Assembly (NCBI RefSeq): GCF_900187975.1
Contig: NZ_FZPC01000029.1
Location: forward strand, 16,788-80,787
Direction of reading: 5' to 3'
Origin: Pseudomonas delhiensis
Lineage (GTDB): Bacteria; Pseudomonadota; Gammaproteobacteria; Pseudomonadales; Pseudomonadaceae
Length of the DNA: 64,000 bases
Part shown: positions 32,330-42,493 of the stretch, piece by piece
Layout of the letters: every line of letters starts with the position of its first letter
How positions within the stretch are numbered: the first letter of the stretch is position 1
Program-made: the position numbers and the translations under genes
The notes under the pieces: model-generated
Told to the model about the DNA's origin: nothing
Databases searched by the model: none
Seen by the model: only the letters and a program-made list of their open reading frames with translations

Positions 32330-32915
32330 GCGGATAACGCCATAGGCGTTATGCGCCCTACGTCGTGGTCAGGTCTGGCGTAGGGCGAATAACGCTCCGC
32401 GTTATCCGCCGTTTGGCCTTGGCCGAACCCCGCTCGGGGCCGAGCCTGGGCATCCTTGTAGGGCGCGCTAGGCTCAGCCACGGCGTTGGCGATGAGAAAG
32501 GTGAAACGGCGGATAACCGCGAACGGTTATGCGCCCTACGTCGTGGTCAGGTCTGGCGTAGGGCGAATAACGCTCCGCGTTATCCGCCGTTTGGCCTTGG
32601 CCGAACCCCGCTCGGGGGCGAGCCTGGGCATCCTTGTAGGGCGCGCCAGGCTCAGCCACGGCGTTGGCGATGAAAAAGGTGAAACGGCGGATAACCGCGA
32701 ACGGTTATCCGCCCTACGTCGTGGTCAGGTCTGGCGTAGGGCGAATAACGTTCCGCGTTATCCGCCGTTTGGCCTTGGCCGAACCCCGCTCGGGTCGAGC
32801 CTGGGCATCCTTGTAGGGCGCGCCAGGCTCAGCCACGGCGTTGGCGATGAGAAAGGTGAAACGGCGGATAACCGCGAACGGTTATGCGCCCTACGTCGTG
32901 GTCAGGCCCGGCGTA
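32330..32915. repeat. Tandem array of about 178-bp units containing REP-like palindromes
   Basis: The word CCCTACGTCGTGGTCAG recurs at 32356, 32534, 32712 and 32889, giving periods of 178, 178 and 177 bp: three full units and a partial fourth. Each unit contains GGCGAATAACG...CGTTATCCGCC and GGCGGATAACCGCGAACGGTTAT, plus a spacer CTTGGCCGAACCCCGCTCGG. Units differ at only a few positions (for example CTCGGGGCCGAG / CTCGGGGGCGAG / CTCGGGTCGAG). The period is not a multiple of three, so reading frames across it are not genes. Confidence 0.95.
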
Positions 32916-32922
32916 GTGCGGG

Positions 32923-32962
32923 AAAAAAAACCGGGCCTGCCAAGCGGGGCTGGCAGGCCCGG
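32923..32962 (-). terminator. Strong rho-independent terminator of the amine-locus operon
   Basis: On the minus strand CCGGGCCTGCCA-N8-TGGCAGGCCCGG forms a perfect 12-bp stem followed by eight T residues (A8 at 32923-32930 on the plus strand). It lies about 95 bp after the APC permease stop and insulates that operon from the tandem array. Confidence 0.93.
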
Positions 32963-33056
32963 TCGCAAACCGCTTGGCGCCGGCGCGGGGAGGGGACCCC
33001 GCGCGGCGCCGGACGCGCCCCTCAGGCGTATGGCCCGAATTGCGTCAGGGTTGCGA

Positions 33057-34589
33057 TCAAGCCGGTTCGGTAAGCGCGCCAGTCGCGCGCACGGATCGTT
33101 GGCGGCCGGAGATCCTGTGGGCGTCGCCGGCCGGCGCGGTGCCCTTGTCGTAGGGCCTGGCCAGCAGCATGTAGAGCAGGCCGACGCCCAGCACCACGGC
33201 GGTGGTGAGGATCATCGAGTAGTTGATGTACCAGGGCGCGTCGGGGCTGCGCGGCCAGACCATGTTGGCGATGGCGCCCAGGCCGTAGAGCAGCGCGGCG
33301 ACGTTCACCAGGGTGCCCCAGGGGCCCAGGCTGAACTGGCCGCCGGGCACCCAGCCCTTGGTGCGGGCGGTGAGCGCGGCGACCACGATCAGCTGGAAGG
33401 CGATGTAGATGCCGATGGCGGCGAAGCCGACGATGGTGGCGGTGGCTTCGGCCATGAACAGGCCCAGGCAGACGATGGCGGCCGGCACCACGCCGCTGAC
33501 GACCAGCGCGGCGGACGGCACGTGGTTGGCCGACAGGCGCTGCAGCACGCGGCTGCCGACGATCATCTCGTCACGGGCATAGGCGAACAGCAGGCGGCTG
33601 GCGGCGGCCTGCAGGCTGAGCACGCAGGACACGAAGGACACCAGCACCACCGCCATCACCAGGCGCGAGCCCACCGGGCCGAAGGCGTTGGCGAGGATGG
33701 TGGCGACCGGGTCGGTGTCTTCGCCGGCGAGCACCTTGTGCATGTCCGGCACCGAGAGGATCAGCGCCAGGCAGGCGAACATCGCGGCGGCGCCGCCGAT
33801 GTAGATGGTCATGCGCATGGCCTTGGGGATGCGCTTGCCGGGGTTGGGGGTTTCCTCGGCGACGTCGCCGCAGGCCTCGAAGCCGTAGTACTGGAACAGC
33901 CCGGCCAGGGAGGCGGCGAGGAAGGCCGGCAGGTAGGAGCCGTCCGCGGCGCCCAGGCCGAAGGTGTCGAACAGCACGCTGAACGGCTGGTGGCGCTCGA
34001 AGACCAGCAGGTAGCCGCCCACCAGGATGGCGCCGATCAGCTCGCAGAGGAAGCCGAACATGGCCACCCGCGCCAGCAGCTTGGTGCCCACCAGGTTGAG
34101 GCCGGTGGAAACCAGGATCAGCGCCAGGGCGATGTAGATGCTGACGTTCGCGTCCGGCGCGAAGCCCAGCAGCGCCGCCAGGTAGGGGCCGGCGCCGACG
34201 GAGACGCCGGCGATGGTGGCGCACAGCGCCCAGGCGTAGACCCAGCCGACCATCCACGCCCAGCGCTTGCCGACCAGGCGCCGCGCCCAGGGGTAGACGC
34301 CGCCGGAGATCGGGAACTGCGAGACCACCTCGCCGAACACCAGGCACACCAGCAACTGGCCGAGGCCGATCAGCAGGTACGACCAGAACATCGGCGGGCC
34401 GCCGGCGGCCAGGCACAGGCCGAACAGGGTGTAGACGCCGACGACCGGCGACAGGTAGGTGAAGCCCAGGGAGAAGTTCTCCCACAGGCTCATGCTGCGC
34501 TCGAAGTTCGAGCTGTAGCCGAGGGCGCGCAGCTGCTCGGCATCGTGATCGGTTACGCCAGCGGCACGCGTGGCAGGGGACCCACTCAT
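33057..34589 (-). CDS. APC-superfamily amino acid/amine permease
   Basis: The 510-residue protein has about twelve transmembrane helices and the amino acid permease signatures of the APC superfamily, close to GABA/choline-type permeases: the first helix region NFSLGFTYLSPVVGVYTLFG and QFPISGGVYPWARRLVG. It probably imports an amino acid or amine substrate. It is the last gene of a minus-strand run after the N-demethylase gene (109 bp gap) and is followed by a strong terminator, so it likely supplies the substrate of the oxidase. GAGAGGAA precedes the ATG. Confidence 0.85.
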   Translation of the reverse strand: MSGSPATRAAGVTDHDAEQLRALGYSSNFERSMSLWENFSLGFTYLSPVVGVYTLFGLCLAAGGPPMFWSYLLIGLGQLLVCLVFGEVVSQFPISGGVYPWARRLVGKRWAWMVGWVYAWALCATIAGVSVGAGPYLAALLGFAPDANVSIYIALALILVSTGLNLVGTKLLARVAMFGFLCELIGAILVGGYLLVFERHQPFSVLFDTFGLGAADGSYLPAFLAASLAGLFQYYGFEACGDVAEETPNPGKRIPKAMRMTIYIGGAAAMFACLALILSVPDMHKVLAGEDTDPVATILANAFGPVGSRLVMAVVLVSFVSCVLSLQAAASRLLFAYARDEMIVGSRVLQRLSANHVPSAALVVSGVVPAAIVCLGLFMAEATATIVGFAAIGIYIAFQLIVVAALTARTKGWVPGGQFSLGPWGTLVNVAALLYGLGAIANMVWPRSPDAPWYINYSMILTTAVVLGVGLLYMLLARPYDKGTAPAGDAHRISGRQRSVRATGALTEPA

Positions 34590-34698
34590 CGTTGTTTCCT
34601 CTCAGGGGGTAATGGGCAGTGGCACATTGTCTGCGGCGGACCTCGGGTGTCCGCCGCCGCCCTCTACGGGCTCATTGTCGTTATGGAAAGCGCGGTGC

Positions 34699-35715
34699 TT
34701 ATTTGCCGTCGTCGTACTTCGAGAGCCACTCCACCGCCGCGTCGCGGTAGCGGGTGAAGCCCTTGTAGTCCACCAGTTCCTGGTTGAGGGACTTGAGCAC
34801 GCGGTGCATGCGCCTGGCCCAGGCCGGGTTGCTGGCGATGTCCTGCAGGCTCAGCAGGTAGGTGCGGATCGGGAAAACGATGGCGTTGCTGCGCGGCAGG
34901 CGATGCAGCGGCTGCAGCTCGATGCGCAGGTAGACCTTCTCGCCGGCGTTCTCGGCGGTCACCGTGGTGCGGTCCGGGGCCCAGTCCGGCAGGCTCTCGG
35001 CGGACACGTCCAGGCGCGGGTTGACCGTCAGCGACCAGTTCAGGCGGCGCACCGGGTGGCCGTTGCGCAGGCGCAGGAGGAACTTCAGCGCGCGGTCGAG
35101 CATGCCGGTTTCCTTCACCAGCGGCACCGGGCCGTGGTACTCGTGCCAGGCCATGCCCAGGTTGAAGCGCAGCGAGTAGTCGGCGCGCTGGGTGGCGATG
35201 CCGGCGCCCCAGTACAGGGTGCCGTCGCGCTCTTCCTGCAGCACCCAGTCGCCCTGGGCCTGGCGGGTGATGTACTCCATCGGCTCGTAGGGCAGGGTGG
35301 CCGGGTCGCCGAAGGTGAAGGTGTCGTCGATGCCCAGCAGCCTGTTGGTCCAGTGCCAGCGGGTGCCGTCGCGCTCCAGGGCGAAGTACTCGGGGTAGTC
35401 CCTGGCGTAGGACTCCATGATGAGTTCGAGCAGGTCCCACTGCGCCTCCATCATGTGAGGCGCCGAGACGTAGTGCATGCCCGGGTCCTTCTCCAGGGTG
35501 ATGGCGCGGTCGCGGCATTCGCTGATGTAGTGCTCGTCGATGTCGAACACCGCGCGCAAGGCGCCGTCGCCCACGCTGACGTGGGGCTCCAGGTTCATCG
35601 AGTACATGTACTCGTCGTCCGGGAAGGGGAAGGGCGCGCGGGCGATGCACTCGGGGCTGTTGGCGTAGGTGTAGTCGTCGCGGTAGGTTTCGTCGGGGCG
35701 GAATTGGATGGTCAT
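34699..35715 (-). CDS. Heme-dependent oxidative N-demethylase family protein
   Basis: This 338-residue protein belongs to the DUF3445 family, whose characterised member from P. mendocina is a heme-dependent oxidative N-demethylase acting on dimethylamine-type substrates, and which forms part of bacterial dimethylamine monooxygenase. Family-like segments are YMYSMNLEPHVSVGDGALRAVFDI near the N terminus (given here only in part: LEPHVSVGDG), the central TRWHWTNRLLGID and RIELQPLHRLPRSNAIVFPIRT. I cannot point to the heme ligand with certainty. Upstream genes encode the expected reductase and DmmA-like subunits, fifteen bases away. A Shine-Dalgarno GGAG precedes the ATG. Confidence 0.85.
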   Translation of the reverse strand: MTIQFRPDETYRDDYTYANSPECIARAPFPFPDDEYMYSMNLEPHVSVGDGALRAVFDIDEHYISECRDRAITLEKDPGMHYVSAPHMMEAQWDLLELIMESYARDYPEYFALERDGTRWHWTNRLLGIDDTFTFGDPATLPYEPMEYITRQAQGDWVLQEERDGTLYWGAGIATQRADYSLRFNLGMAWHEYHGPVPLVKETGMLDRALKFLLRLRNGHPVRRLNWSLTVNPRLDVSAESLPDWAPDRTTVTAENAGEKVYLRIELQPLHRLPRSNAIVFPIRTYLLSLQDIASNPAWARRMHRVLKSLNQELVDYKGFTRYRDAAVEWLSKYDDGK

Positions 35716-35729
35716 GGTCGTTCTCCGGC

Positions 35730-36698
35730 TCAGCAGTCGATGACCAGCCGCGAGCACTTGGCGCGCGACACGCAGGGCATGATTTTCTTGTTGGCGGCCT
35801 TGTCCTCGTCGGACAGCCAGTCGTCGGTGTGGAGGATCTCGCCGTCCAGCTCCAGGACGTTGGTCTCGCACATGCCGCAGGCGCCGCCGCGGCACAGGTA
35901 GGGAATCTCGTGGCCGGCGGCCTCGGCGGCTTCCAGCAGGCTCTGGTCGGGCGAGACCTCGATGGTCGCGCCGCTGCGCGCCAGGGTGACCTTGAACGGC
36001 TCGCCGCTGCTGCCCTGTTCGAGGAAGCGCTCGTAGTGGATGTGGCTGTCGGTCCAGCCGTGGGCGCGGGCCGCGTCTATGGTGGCCTGGATCATGCCCT
36101 CGGGGCCGCAGACGTAGACGTCGCTGCCCAGCGGGCGGTCGGCCAGCACGGCGGAAATGTCCAGGCGCTCGCCGCGGTCGTCGCGGTACAGGCGCACGGC
36201 ATCGCCGTATTCGCGCAGCAGTTCCTCGCCCAGGCGCGCGTGTTCCGCGCCGCGCACCGCCAGGTGCACTTCGAAGGGCGTGCCGCGCAGGCGCAGTTCG
36301 GCCAGTTGCGAGCACACCGGGGTGATGCCCACGCCGCCGGCGATGAACAGGTGCAGGCGCGCGTGCTTGCTCAGCGGGAACAGGTTCACCGGGCGGAGGA
36401 TTTCCAGCTCGTCGCCTTCCTTCACCGCGTCGTGCATGCGCCTGGAGCCGCCGCGGCCGTCTGCCACGCGGCGCACGGCGATCTGGTAGGCGCTGGCGTC
36501 GTAGGGCGAGCTCATCAGCGAGTAGGCGTTGCGGTAGGTGCCGCCCTCGTGGGGGATCAGCACCACCACGTTGCTGCCGCCGGAGAACGGTGTCAGTTGG
36601 CCGCCGTCCCGCGGGACCAGGGTGAAGCGCTTGATTTCCGGGGTGACCTGCTCGATGCGGGCGACGCGAACGTTGAGGGTTCCGGTGGACTGGCTCAT
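35730..36698 (-). CDS. PDR/VanB-type ferredoxin-NAD(P)H reductase subunit
   Basis: A 322-residue electron-transfer flavoprotein feeding the heme demethylase. It has an FMN/FAD beta-barrel (YRNAYSLMSSP, about 69-79), an NAD-binding domain (LFIAGGVGITPV, YVCGPEGMI) and a C-terminal plant-type [2Fe-2S] ferredoxin with CRGGACGMC and a final Cys in MPCVSRAK. The layout matches phthalate dioxygenase reductase and vanillate demethylase reductase. It overlaps the preceding DmmA-like gene by four bases (ATGA) and precedes the demethylase gene by fourteen bases, so the three are translated together. Confidence 0.9.
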   Translation of the reverse strand: MSQSTGTLNVRVARIEQVTPEIKRFTLVPRDGGQLTPFSGGSNVVVLIPHEGGTYRNAYSLMSSPYDASAYQIAVRRVADGRGGSRRMHDAVKEGDELEILRPVNLFPLSKHARLHLFIAGGVGITPVCSQLAELRLRGTPFEVHLAVRGAEHARLGEELLREYGDAVRLYRDDRGERLDISAVLADRPLGSDVYVCGPEGMIQATIDAARAHGWTDSHIHYERFLEQGSSGEPFKVTLARSGATIEVSPDQSLLEAAEAAGHEIPYLCRGGACGMCETNVLELDGEILHTDDWLSDEDKAANKKIMPCVSRAKCSRLVIDC

Positions 36699-37291
36699 GT
36701 GTCGAGCTCCTCGGCTGCCGGCAGCTCGCCGGGGACTTCGGCGTCGGCCTTGACCGCCTGGAAGGCGGCGAGGCGGCGGGAGTAGTGGTCGCGGACCACC
36801 AGGGTGCGGGCGCAGTGCGGGCACTCGAACACGCGCTGGGTGACGTTCTCGGTGTAACCGTCGCAGTGCACGCACCAGACGCGGCGCACGAAGGAGCCGC
36901 AGTGCTCGCGCAGCACCTCGTCGCGGTTCAGGTTGATCGCATCGGCGGCCTGCATGGCGGTGCCGATGAAGCTTTCCGAACCGGCCAGGTACAGGCGGGT
37001 GCCCATGCGCGACTGGCCGAGCAGGGCGTGCAGGTCGTCGACCAGCGCGCGGTTGCTCGGGTAGAGGGTCAGCTCGACGCCTGCGATGTCGCGCAGCGCG
37101 GCCAGGTGGTCCTGCCCGGAGAAGGATTCGGTGGAATAGAGCACGCGGATGGGCGCGGTGCGGGGCATCTCGCCGAGCAGCCGGAGCATGGCGCTGCCGC
37201 CGCTGCCCTGGCCGGCGATGATGTGGTTGCTGCCGGCGAGCGGGCGCAGGTCGTCGTAGACCGGCCTGCTCTTGATACCTGTGATGAGCAT
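36695..37291 (-). CDS. DmmA-family dimethylamine monooxygenase subunit
   Basis: This 198-residue protein looks like the small DmmA-type subunit found with heme demethylase and reductase genes in dimethylamine monooxygenase operons. The N-terminal two thirds resembles the nucleotide-binding part of a ferredoxin reductase (IIAGQGSGGSAMLRLLGEM). The C terminus has a rubredoxin-like metal site with two CxxC pairs, WCVHCDGY and CPHCART. It may shuttle electrons or stabilise the complex; the exact role is inferred. It is the first gene of the operon, 80 bp downstream of a sigma-54 promoter, with GGAGG ten bases before the ATG. Confidence 0.8.
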   Translation of the reverse strand: MLITGIKSRPVYDDLRPLAGSNHIIAGQGSGGSAMLRLLGEMPRTAPIRVLYSTESFSGQDHLAALRDIAGVELTLYPSNRALVDDLHALLGQSRMGTRLYLAGSESFIGTAMQAADAINLNRDEVLREHCGSFVRRVWCVHCDGYTENVTQRVFECPHCARTLVVRDHYSRRLAAFQAVKADAEVPGELPAAEELDT

Positions 37292-37383
37292 TGTTGTTGT
37301 GCCTCCAGAACTGCCGGCAACCTCGGTCGGGGATGCCTGGCGCGATTCGAGGACCCGTGCACGGTCACGGGTCGCAGGAGGTG

Positions 37384-37401
37384 GAGCACAGGGTGTGCCA
37401 A
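37384..37401 (-). promoter_or_regulatory. Sigma-54 promoter of the dmm-like operon
   Basis: The minus strand reads TTGGCACACCCTGTGCTC: TGGCAC, five bases, GTGCT, with the invariant GG and GC ten bases apart. Only one base departs from TGGCAC-N5-TTGCW. It is about 90 bp upstream of the DmmA-like start. Confidence 0.8.
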
Positions 37402-37406
37402 TAAAT

Positions 37407-37419
37407 TAAGTTGTTGAAA
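37407..37419 (-). promoter_or_regulatory. Possible IHF site at the dmm-like promoter
   Basis: The minus strand reads TTTCAACAACTTA, one mismatch from WATCAA-N4-TTR, within an AT-rich tract (37401-37437). It lies between the -24 box and the upstream repeats, where IHF usually bends sigma-54 promoters. Confidence 0.45.
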
Positions 37420-37456
37420 ATAAAGAGATTGTTGTTTTGTGGGGGAGGGAATGTAA

Positions 37457-37493
37457 GCAGAAATGACAAGGGGGGATAGGCAGAAATGCAGCG
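37457..37493. promoter_or_regulatory. Candidate activator sites upstream of the dmm-like operon
   Basis: GCAGAAATG occurs at 37457-37465 and again at 37480-37488, 23 bp apart, about two helical turns. The second extends to GCAGAAATGCAGCG. A one-base variant, GCAGGAATGCAGCG, lies upstream of the regulator operon at 40670-40683. They are 57-93 bp upstream of the -24 box and may bind the linked sigma-54 activator. Confidence 0.5.
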
Positions 37494-37536
37494 TTGGTGG
37501 GGGTGGTTATCCTGGGGCAGCGGTGTGTTGGTTGGG

Positions 37537-37945
37537 CGCCGCCCCTCTCCCTAACCCTCTCCCTGAAGGGAGAGGGGACCGTTGGGCAGGGTTTGATGTT
37601 ATGGCGTTAGCCGGCTAGCGCAGAGGTTTCCGGCGGAAACCAATGCACCCGGTAAACACAACCCCCGTAGGATGGGGGGAGCGAAGTGATACCCATCACC
37701 GCGACTGTGGCGGTGGTGTGGTGGTTTGGCGCCGCCCCTCTCCCTAACCCTCTCCCTGAAGGGAGAGGGGACCGTTCGGCGTGCTCGGATATTTCAGAGT
37801 CAGCCGGCAGCTCCGGCGGTTTCTGACTGAAACCATTCCTTCTCTCGGCACGGACAAGCCCCCTCTCCCTTCAGGGCGGGGCGCGCAGCCGAGGGCTGGG
37901 GAGAGGGGACGAAGGTCGGCGCAATGCCAATGCATCCGGGAAACG
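37537..37945 (-). repeat. Long dispersed intergenic repeat, copies C and D (inverted)
   Basis: Two inverted copies: C at 37537-37650, nearly the reverse complement of the copy at 30.2 kb, and D at 37731-37945, the fuller copy, which includes TCTCTCGGCACGGAC and ends in GCGCGCAGCCGAGGGCTGGGG. Between them is GTAGGATGGGG...ACCCATCAC, another short palindromic element. Together they fill the gap between the dmm-like promoter region and the activator gene; no gene seen. Confidence 0.75.
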
Positions 37946-37988
37946 CCATTCGCGGGCAGGGCCCGCTCCTACAAGAACAGCCTGGCGC

Positions 37989-39409
<1,421 letters not shown>

Positions 39410-39413
<4 letters not shown>

Positions 39414-40540
39414 GGGTGCAGCTCCGCCGCGCGCCGCTCGATGCCGTCCGGGCGCAGCACGACCACGCGCCAGGCCTGGTTCTCGCGGATCAGGATGCGC
39501 GAGCAGTGGCTGTCGAAGGCGCGGAAGCTGCCGTACTGGTCGGGCAGCTCCAGGCGTTGCCAGGTGCGCTCGGGCAGCGGCAGGCGGTCGAGGGTGGCGG
39601 CCACGCCGGCGGCGCGGGTGATGCCGAACACCTGCTCGAAGGCGGCGTTGCGCCACTGCGGCTGGGCCGCCTCGTCGATCACCAGCACCGCGTCGGGCAC
39701 CGCGTCGAACACCCGGCGCAGGGCCTCGATGCGCTGCTCGGCGTCGTGCTGCATGCGCAGCTCCTGGCTGACGTCGCGCAGGCTGCCCCACATGCGCAGC
39801 AGGCGGCCGTTGTGGATGCTGGCGCGCACGTCGTTCTCCACGTAGGCCGGCGAGCCGTCGTGGCGGCGGTCCACCGAGAGCGCGCCGTCGACGTGGAAGT
39901 CGGCCTCGATCAGCCGCCGCACGAACTCCTCGTTGGCCGGGCTGCGCGGCCAGTACAGGCGCACCGGCTGCTGGCCGAAGTCGACGTCGGCGGGCATCTC
40001 GTAGATGGCCGCCATGGCGCGGTTGCACATGCGCCAGTAGGAGCGGTTCTCGAACACCTGGCGGACGATCTCGTCCGGCGTCTGGCGCACGTCCACCGGC
40101 TCGGCGAACTCGATGCACCAGTAGGCGACCTTGGCGCTGTAGAGCATCTGGCTCATGACTTCGTTGGCGTTCTGCAGCTCGGCCAGGCGCCGGCTGATGC
40201 CGCCCAGGGGCATCTTCACCAGGTGCAGGCGCGGCGGCTCGCCGTCGCGCCACTGCAGCACGCCGCTGGCCAGCACCGGCAGCAGGCCGCCGTTGTGGCG
40301 GATCAGCGTCAGCTCCAGGTCTTGCACCCGTTCGTCGGCCGGCGGGTTGGCGAAGAGCTGCTGCAGGGCGCGCACCGAGTCGGCGGTATAGACCTGCTCC
40401 ATGCCCTGGCCGTGGAGCGCGCCGGGCGGGTAGCCGAGCTGGTCGCTCTGCTCGGCGGAGACGTCGAGGAAGCGGCCGTCCGCGGCGATGCTGTCGGCCA
40501 GCAGCAGGCCGCGGTCGAGCAGCAGGCGTAGCGAATCCAT
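39410..40540 (-). CDS. Multi-PAS sensor protein without kinase or output domain
   Basis: The 376-residue soluble protein appears to consist of three PAS domains (roughly 1-115, 125-255 and 265-370) and nothing else: no histidine kinase, GGDEF, EAL or DNA-binding part is visible. The third shows the DAVLVIDEAAQPQWRNAAFEQVFG pattern of a PAS core (only DAVLVIDEA is quoted as key). No membrane segment is seen. Its stop overlaps the start of the sigma-54 activator, so it likely binds that protein or passes it a signal, for example by detecting the amine substrate, heme or redox state. GGAGA precedes the ATG. Confidence 0.75.
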
Positions 40541-40599
40541 CTATGGTTCTCCATGGGGATGAGGGGCCGGCGCCATCGCGCGGGCCATCCGCTACCCAG

Positions 40600-40614
40600 G
40601 CAGGTTGCATGCCA
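40600..40614 (-). promoter_or_regulatory. Candidate sigma-54 promoter of the regulator operon
   Basis: The minus strand reads TGGCATGCAACCTGC: TGGCAT, five bases, CTGC, with GG and GC ten bases apart. It is 60 bp upstream of the PAS gene start, suggesting the regulator pair is itself sigma-54-dependent. Confidence 0.6.
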
Positions 40615-40669
40615 GGGGCGAGGGCCCATGGCGCTGGACCCCGGCCCGCGCCCCCCGGCGCAAGTGCAT

Positions 40670-40683
40670 GCAGGAATGCAGCG
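40670..40683. promoter_or_regulatory. Candidate activator site upstream of the regulator operon
   Basis: GCAGGAATGCAGCG matches the repeat at 37480-37493 in 13 of 14 bases. It lies 56 bp upstream of the -24 box at 40614, the same geometry as at the dmm-like promoter. Confidence 0.5.
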
Positions 40684-40777
40684 GTGTTGGCGTTTTTGCA
40701 GCGCTGCTGCCGAGGGTAGCGACTGGCCACGTCCCCGTCAGGTGGCGGGCGACGGAGGGTGGTGGCCTGTACACTTC

Positions 40778-40798
40778 GATTAACATGTCATGTTAATC
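40778..40798. promoter_or_regulatory. Perfect 10+1+10 palindrome upstream of the SulP gene
   Basis: GATTAACATG and CATGTTAATC are exact reverse complements separated by one T. This AT-rich palindrome is 32 bp before the SulP start and looks like a repressor operator overlapping its promoter. The regulator is not adjacent. Confidence 0.65.
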
Positions 40799-40829
40799 TG
40801 ATGCGCATCCTTCTTGGGAGGTGTGCTCG

Positions 40830-42491
40830 ATGATCGCCGTACGCGAGGCCTGGAAAGCCGGGCTGTTGAACCTGCAGAACTGGCCGCGCAACCTGCTCGC
40901 CGGGGTGATCGTCGGGGTGGTGGCGCTGCCGCTGGCCATGGCCTTCGCCATCGCCTCCGGGGTGAAGCCCGAGCAGGGCCTGTACACCGCCATCGTGGCC
41001 GGCGTGGTGGTCTCGCTGTGCGGCGGCAGCCGGGTGCAGATCGCCGGGCCCACCGGCGCCTTCATCGTCATCCTCGCCGGCATCACCGCGCGCTACGGCG
41101 TCGACGGCCTGCAGCTGGCCACGCTGATGGCCGGGGCCATCCTCCTGCTGCTGGGCATCACCCGCCTGGGCAGCGTCATCAAGTACATCCCCGACCCGGT
41201 CATCGTCGGCTTCACCGCCGGCATCGGGGTGATCATCTGGGTCGGCCAGTGGAAGGACTTCTTCGGCCTGCCGGCGGTGACCGGCGAGCACTTCCACCAG
41301 AAGCTCTGGCACCTGCTGGAGGCCCTGCCGCAGCTGCACCCGGCGACCACCCTGCTGGCCCTGCTGGGCCTGGCCGCGGTGCTCTACGGCCCGCGCCTGC
41401 CGTACCTGGCGCGGGTGCCGGGGCCGCTGCTGGCGATGGTGCTGGTCAGCCTGCTGCAGGCGCTGTTCCAGTTCGACGGCGTGGCCACCATCGGCAGCGC
41501 CTTCGGCGGCATCCCCCGCGGTTTGCCGACGCCGAGCCTGCCGGAGGTCACGCTGCCGCGGATCCTCGAGCTGATCGGCCCGGCCTTCGCCATCGCCATG
41601 CTCGGCGCCATCGAGTCGCTGCTCTCGGCGGTGGTCGCCGACGGCATGGCCGGCACCCGCCACGACTCCAACCAGGAACTGGTCGGCCAGGGCATCGCCA
41701 ACCTGCTGGCGCCGCTGTTCGGCGGCTTCGCCGCCACCGGCGCCATCGCCCGCACCGCCACCAACATCCGCAACGGCGGCAACAGCCCCATCGCCGGGGT
41801 GGCCCATGCGGCGACCCTGGTGCTGATCATCCTGTTCCTCGCCCCGCTGGCCTCCAGCATCCCGCTGTGCGCGCTGGCGGCGATCCTCTTCGTGGTGGCC
41901 TGGAACATGAGCGAGGCCCGCCACTTCGTGCGCATGGTGCGCCGCGCGCCCCGGGCCGACGTGGCCATCCTGCTGATCACCTTCGGCCTGACGGTGTTCA
42001 GCGACCTGGTGATCGCGGTGAACATCGGGGTGATCCTGGCCATGCTGCTGTTCATGCGGCGCATGGCCTCCTCGGTGGAAGTGCAGCAACTGGGCGGCGC
42101 CGAGCTGGAAGGCGAACTGCGCGGCCAGGGCGTGCCGACGCTGCCGCCGGGTGTGCTGGTGTACACCATCGAGGGCCCGCTGTTCTTCGGCGCCGCCGAG
42201 ACCTTCGAGCGCGCCCTGGCGAAGACCCACAGCGACCCGCGGCTGCTGGTGATCCGCCTGGGCCGGGTGCCCTTCATGGACATCACCGGCATGCAGACGC
42301 TGGAGGAGGTGATCCAGCAACTGCGCAAGCGCGGGGTGACGGTGAAGCTCTGCGAGGCCAACCCGCGGGTGCGGCACAAGCTGGTGCGGGCGGGGATCGT
42401 CGAGGCGGTGGGCAGGAAGAACTACCACGCCAGTTTCGTCTTGGCGCTGGCGGCTTGCGAAGGGGCGGTGGAAGAGGTGGGAACGGCGTAG
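40830..42491 (+). CDS. SulP-family anion transporter with STAS domain
   Basis: The 553-residue protein is a SulP/SLC26-type inner-membrane transporter, for sulfate, bicarbonate or a dicarboxylate. About 400 residues form the membrane domain (family signatures SRVQIAGPTGAFIVIL and GIANLLAPLFGGFAATGAIARTATNI in part: FGGFAATGAIARTA), followed by a cytoplasmic STAS domain (about 440-540) with LLVIRLGRVPFMDITG. The ATG at 40830 was chosen because GGGAGG lies eight bases upstream; a GTG at 40821 is the alternative. A perfect palindrome sits just before the gene. Nothing in the sequence fixes the ion transported. Confidence 0.88.
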   Translation: MIAVREAWKAGLLNLQNWPRNLLAGVIVGVVALPLAMAFAIASGVKPEQGLYTAIVAGVVVSLCGGSRVQIAGPTGAFIVILAGITARYGVDGLQLATLMAGAILLLLGITRLGSVIKYIPDPVIVGFTAGIGVIIWVGQWKDFFGLPAVTGEHFHQKLWHLLEALPQLHPATTLLALLGLAAVLYGPRLPYLARVPGPLLAMVLVSLLQALFQFDGVATIGSAFGGIPRGLPTPSLPEVTLPRILELIGPAFAIAMLGAIESLLSAVVADGMAGTRHDSNQELVGQGIANLLAPLFGGFAATGAIARTATNIRNGGNSPIAGVAHAATLVLIILFLAPLASSIPLCALAAILFVVAWNMSEARHFVRMVRRAPRADVAILLITFGLTVFSDLVIAVNIGVILAMLLFMRRMASSVEVQQLGGAELEGELRGQGVPTLPPGVLVYTIEGPLFFGAAETFERALAKTHSDPRLLVIRLGRVPFMDITGMQTLEEVIQQLRKRGVTVKLCEANPRVRHKLVRAGIVEAVGRKNYHASFVLALAACEGAVEEVGTA

Positions 42492-42493
42492 GG

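Noticed and set aside
32330..32915. CRISPR array
   Set aside because: Whole 178-bp units are repeated, with no alternation of short repeats and unique spacers, and no cas genes.
32486..33073. Open frames running through the tandem array
   Set aside because: The 178-bp period is not divisible by three and the predicted peptides change frame each unit; these are repeat shadows.
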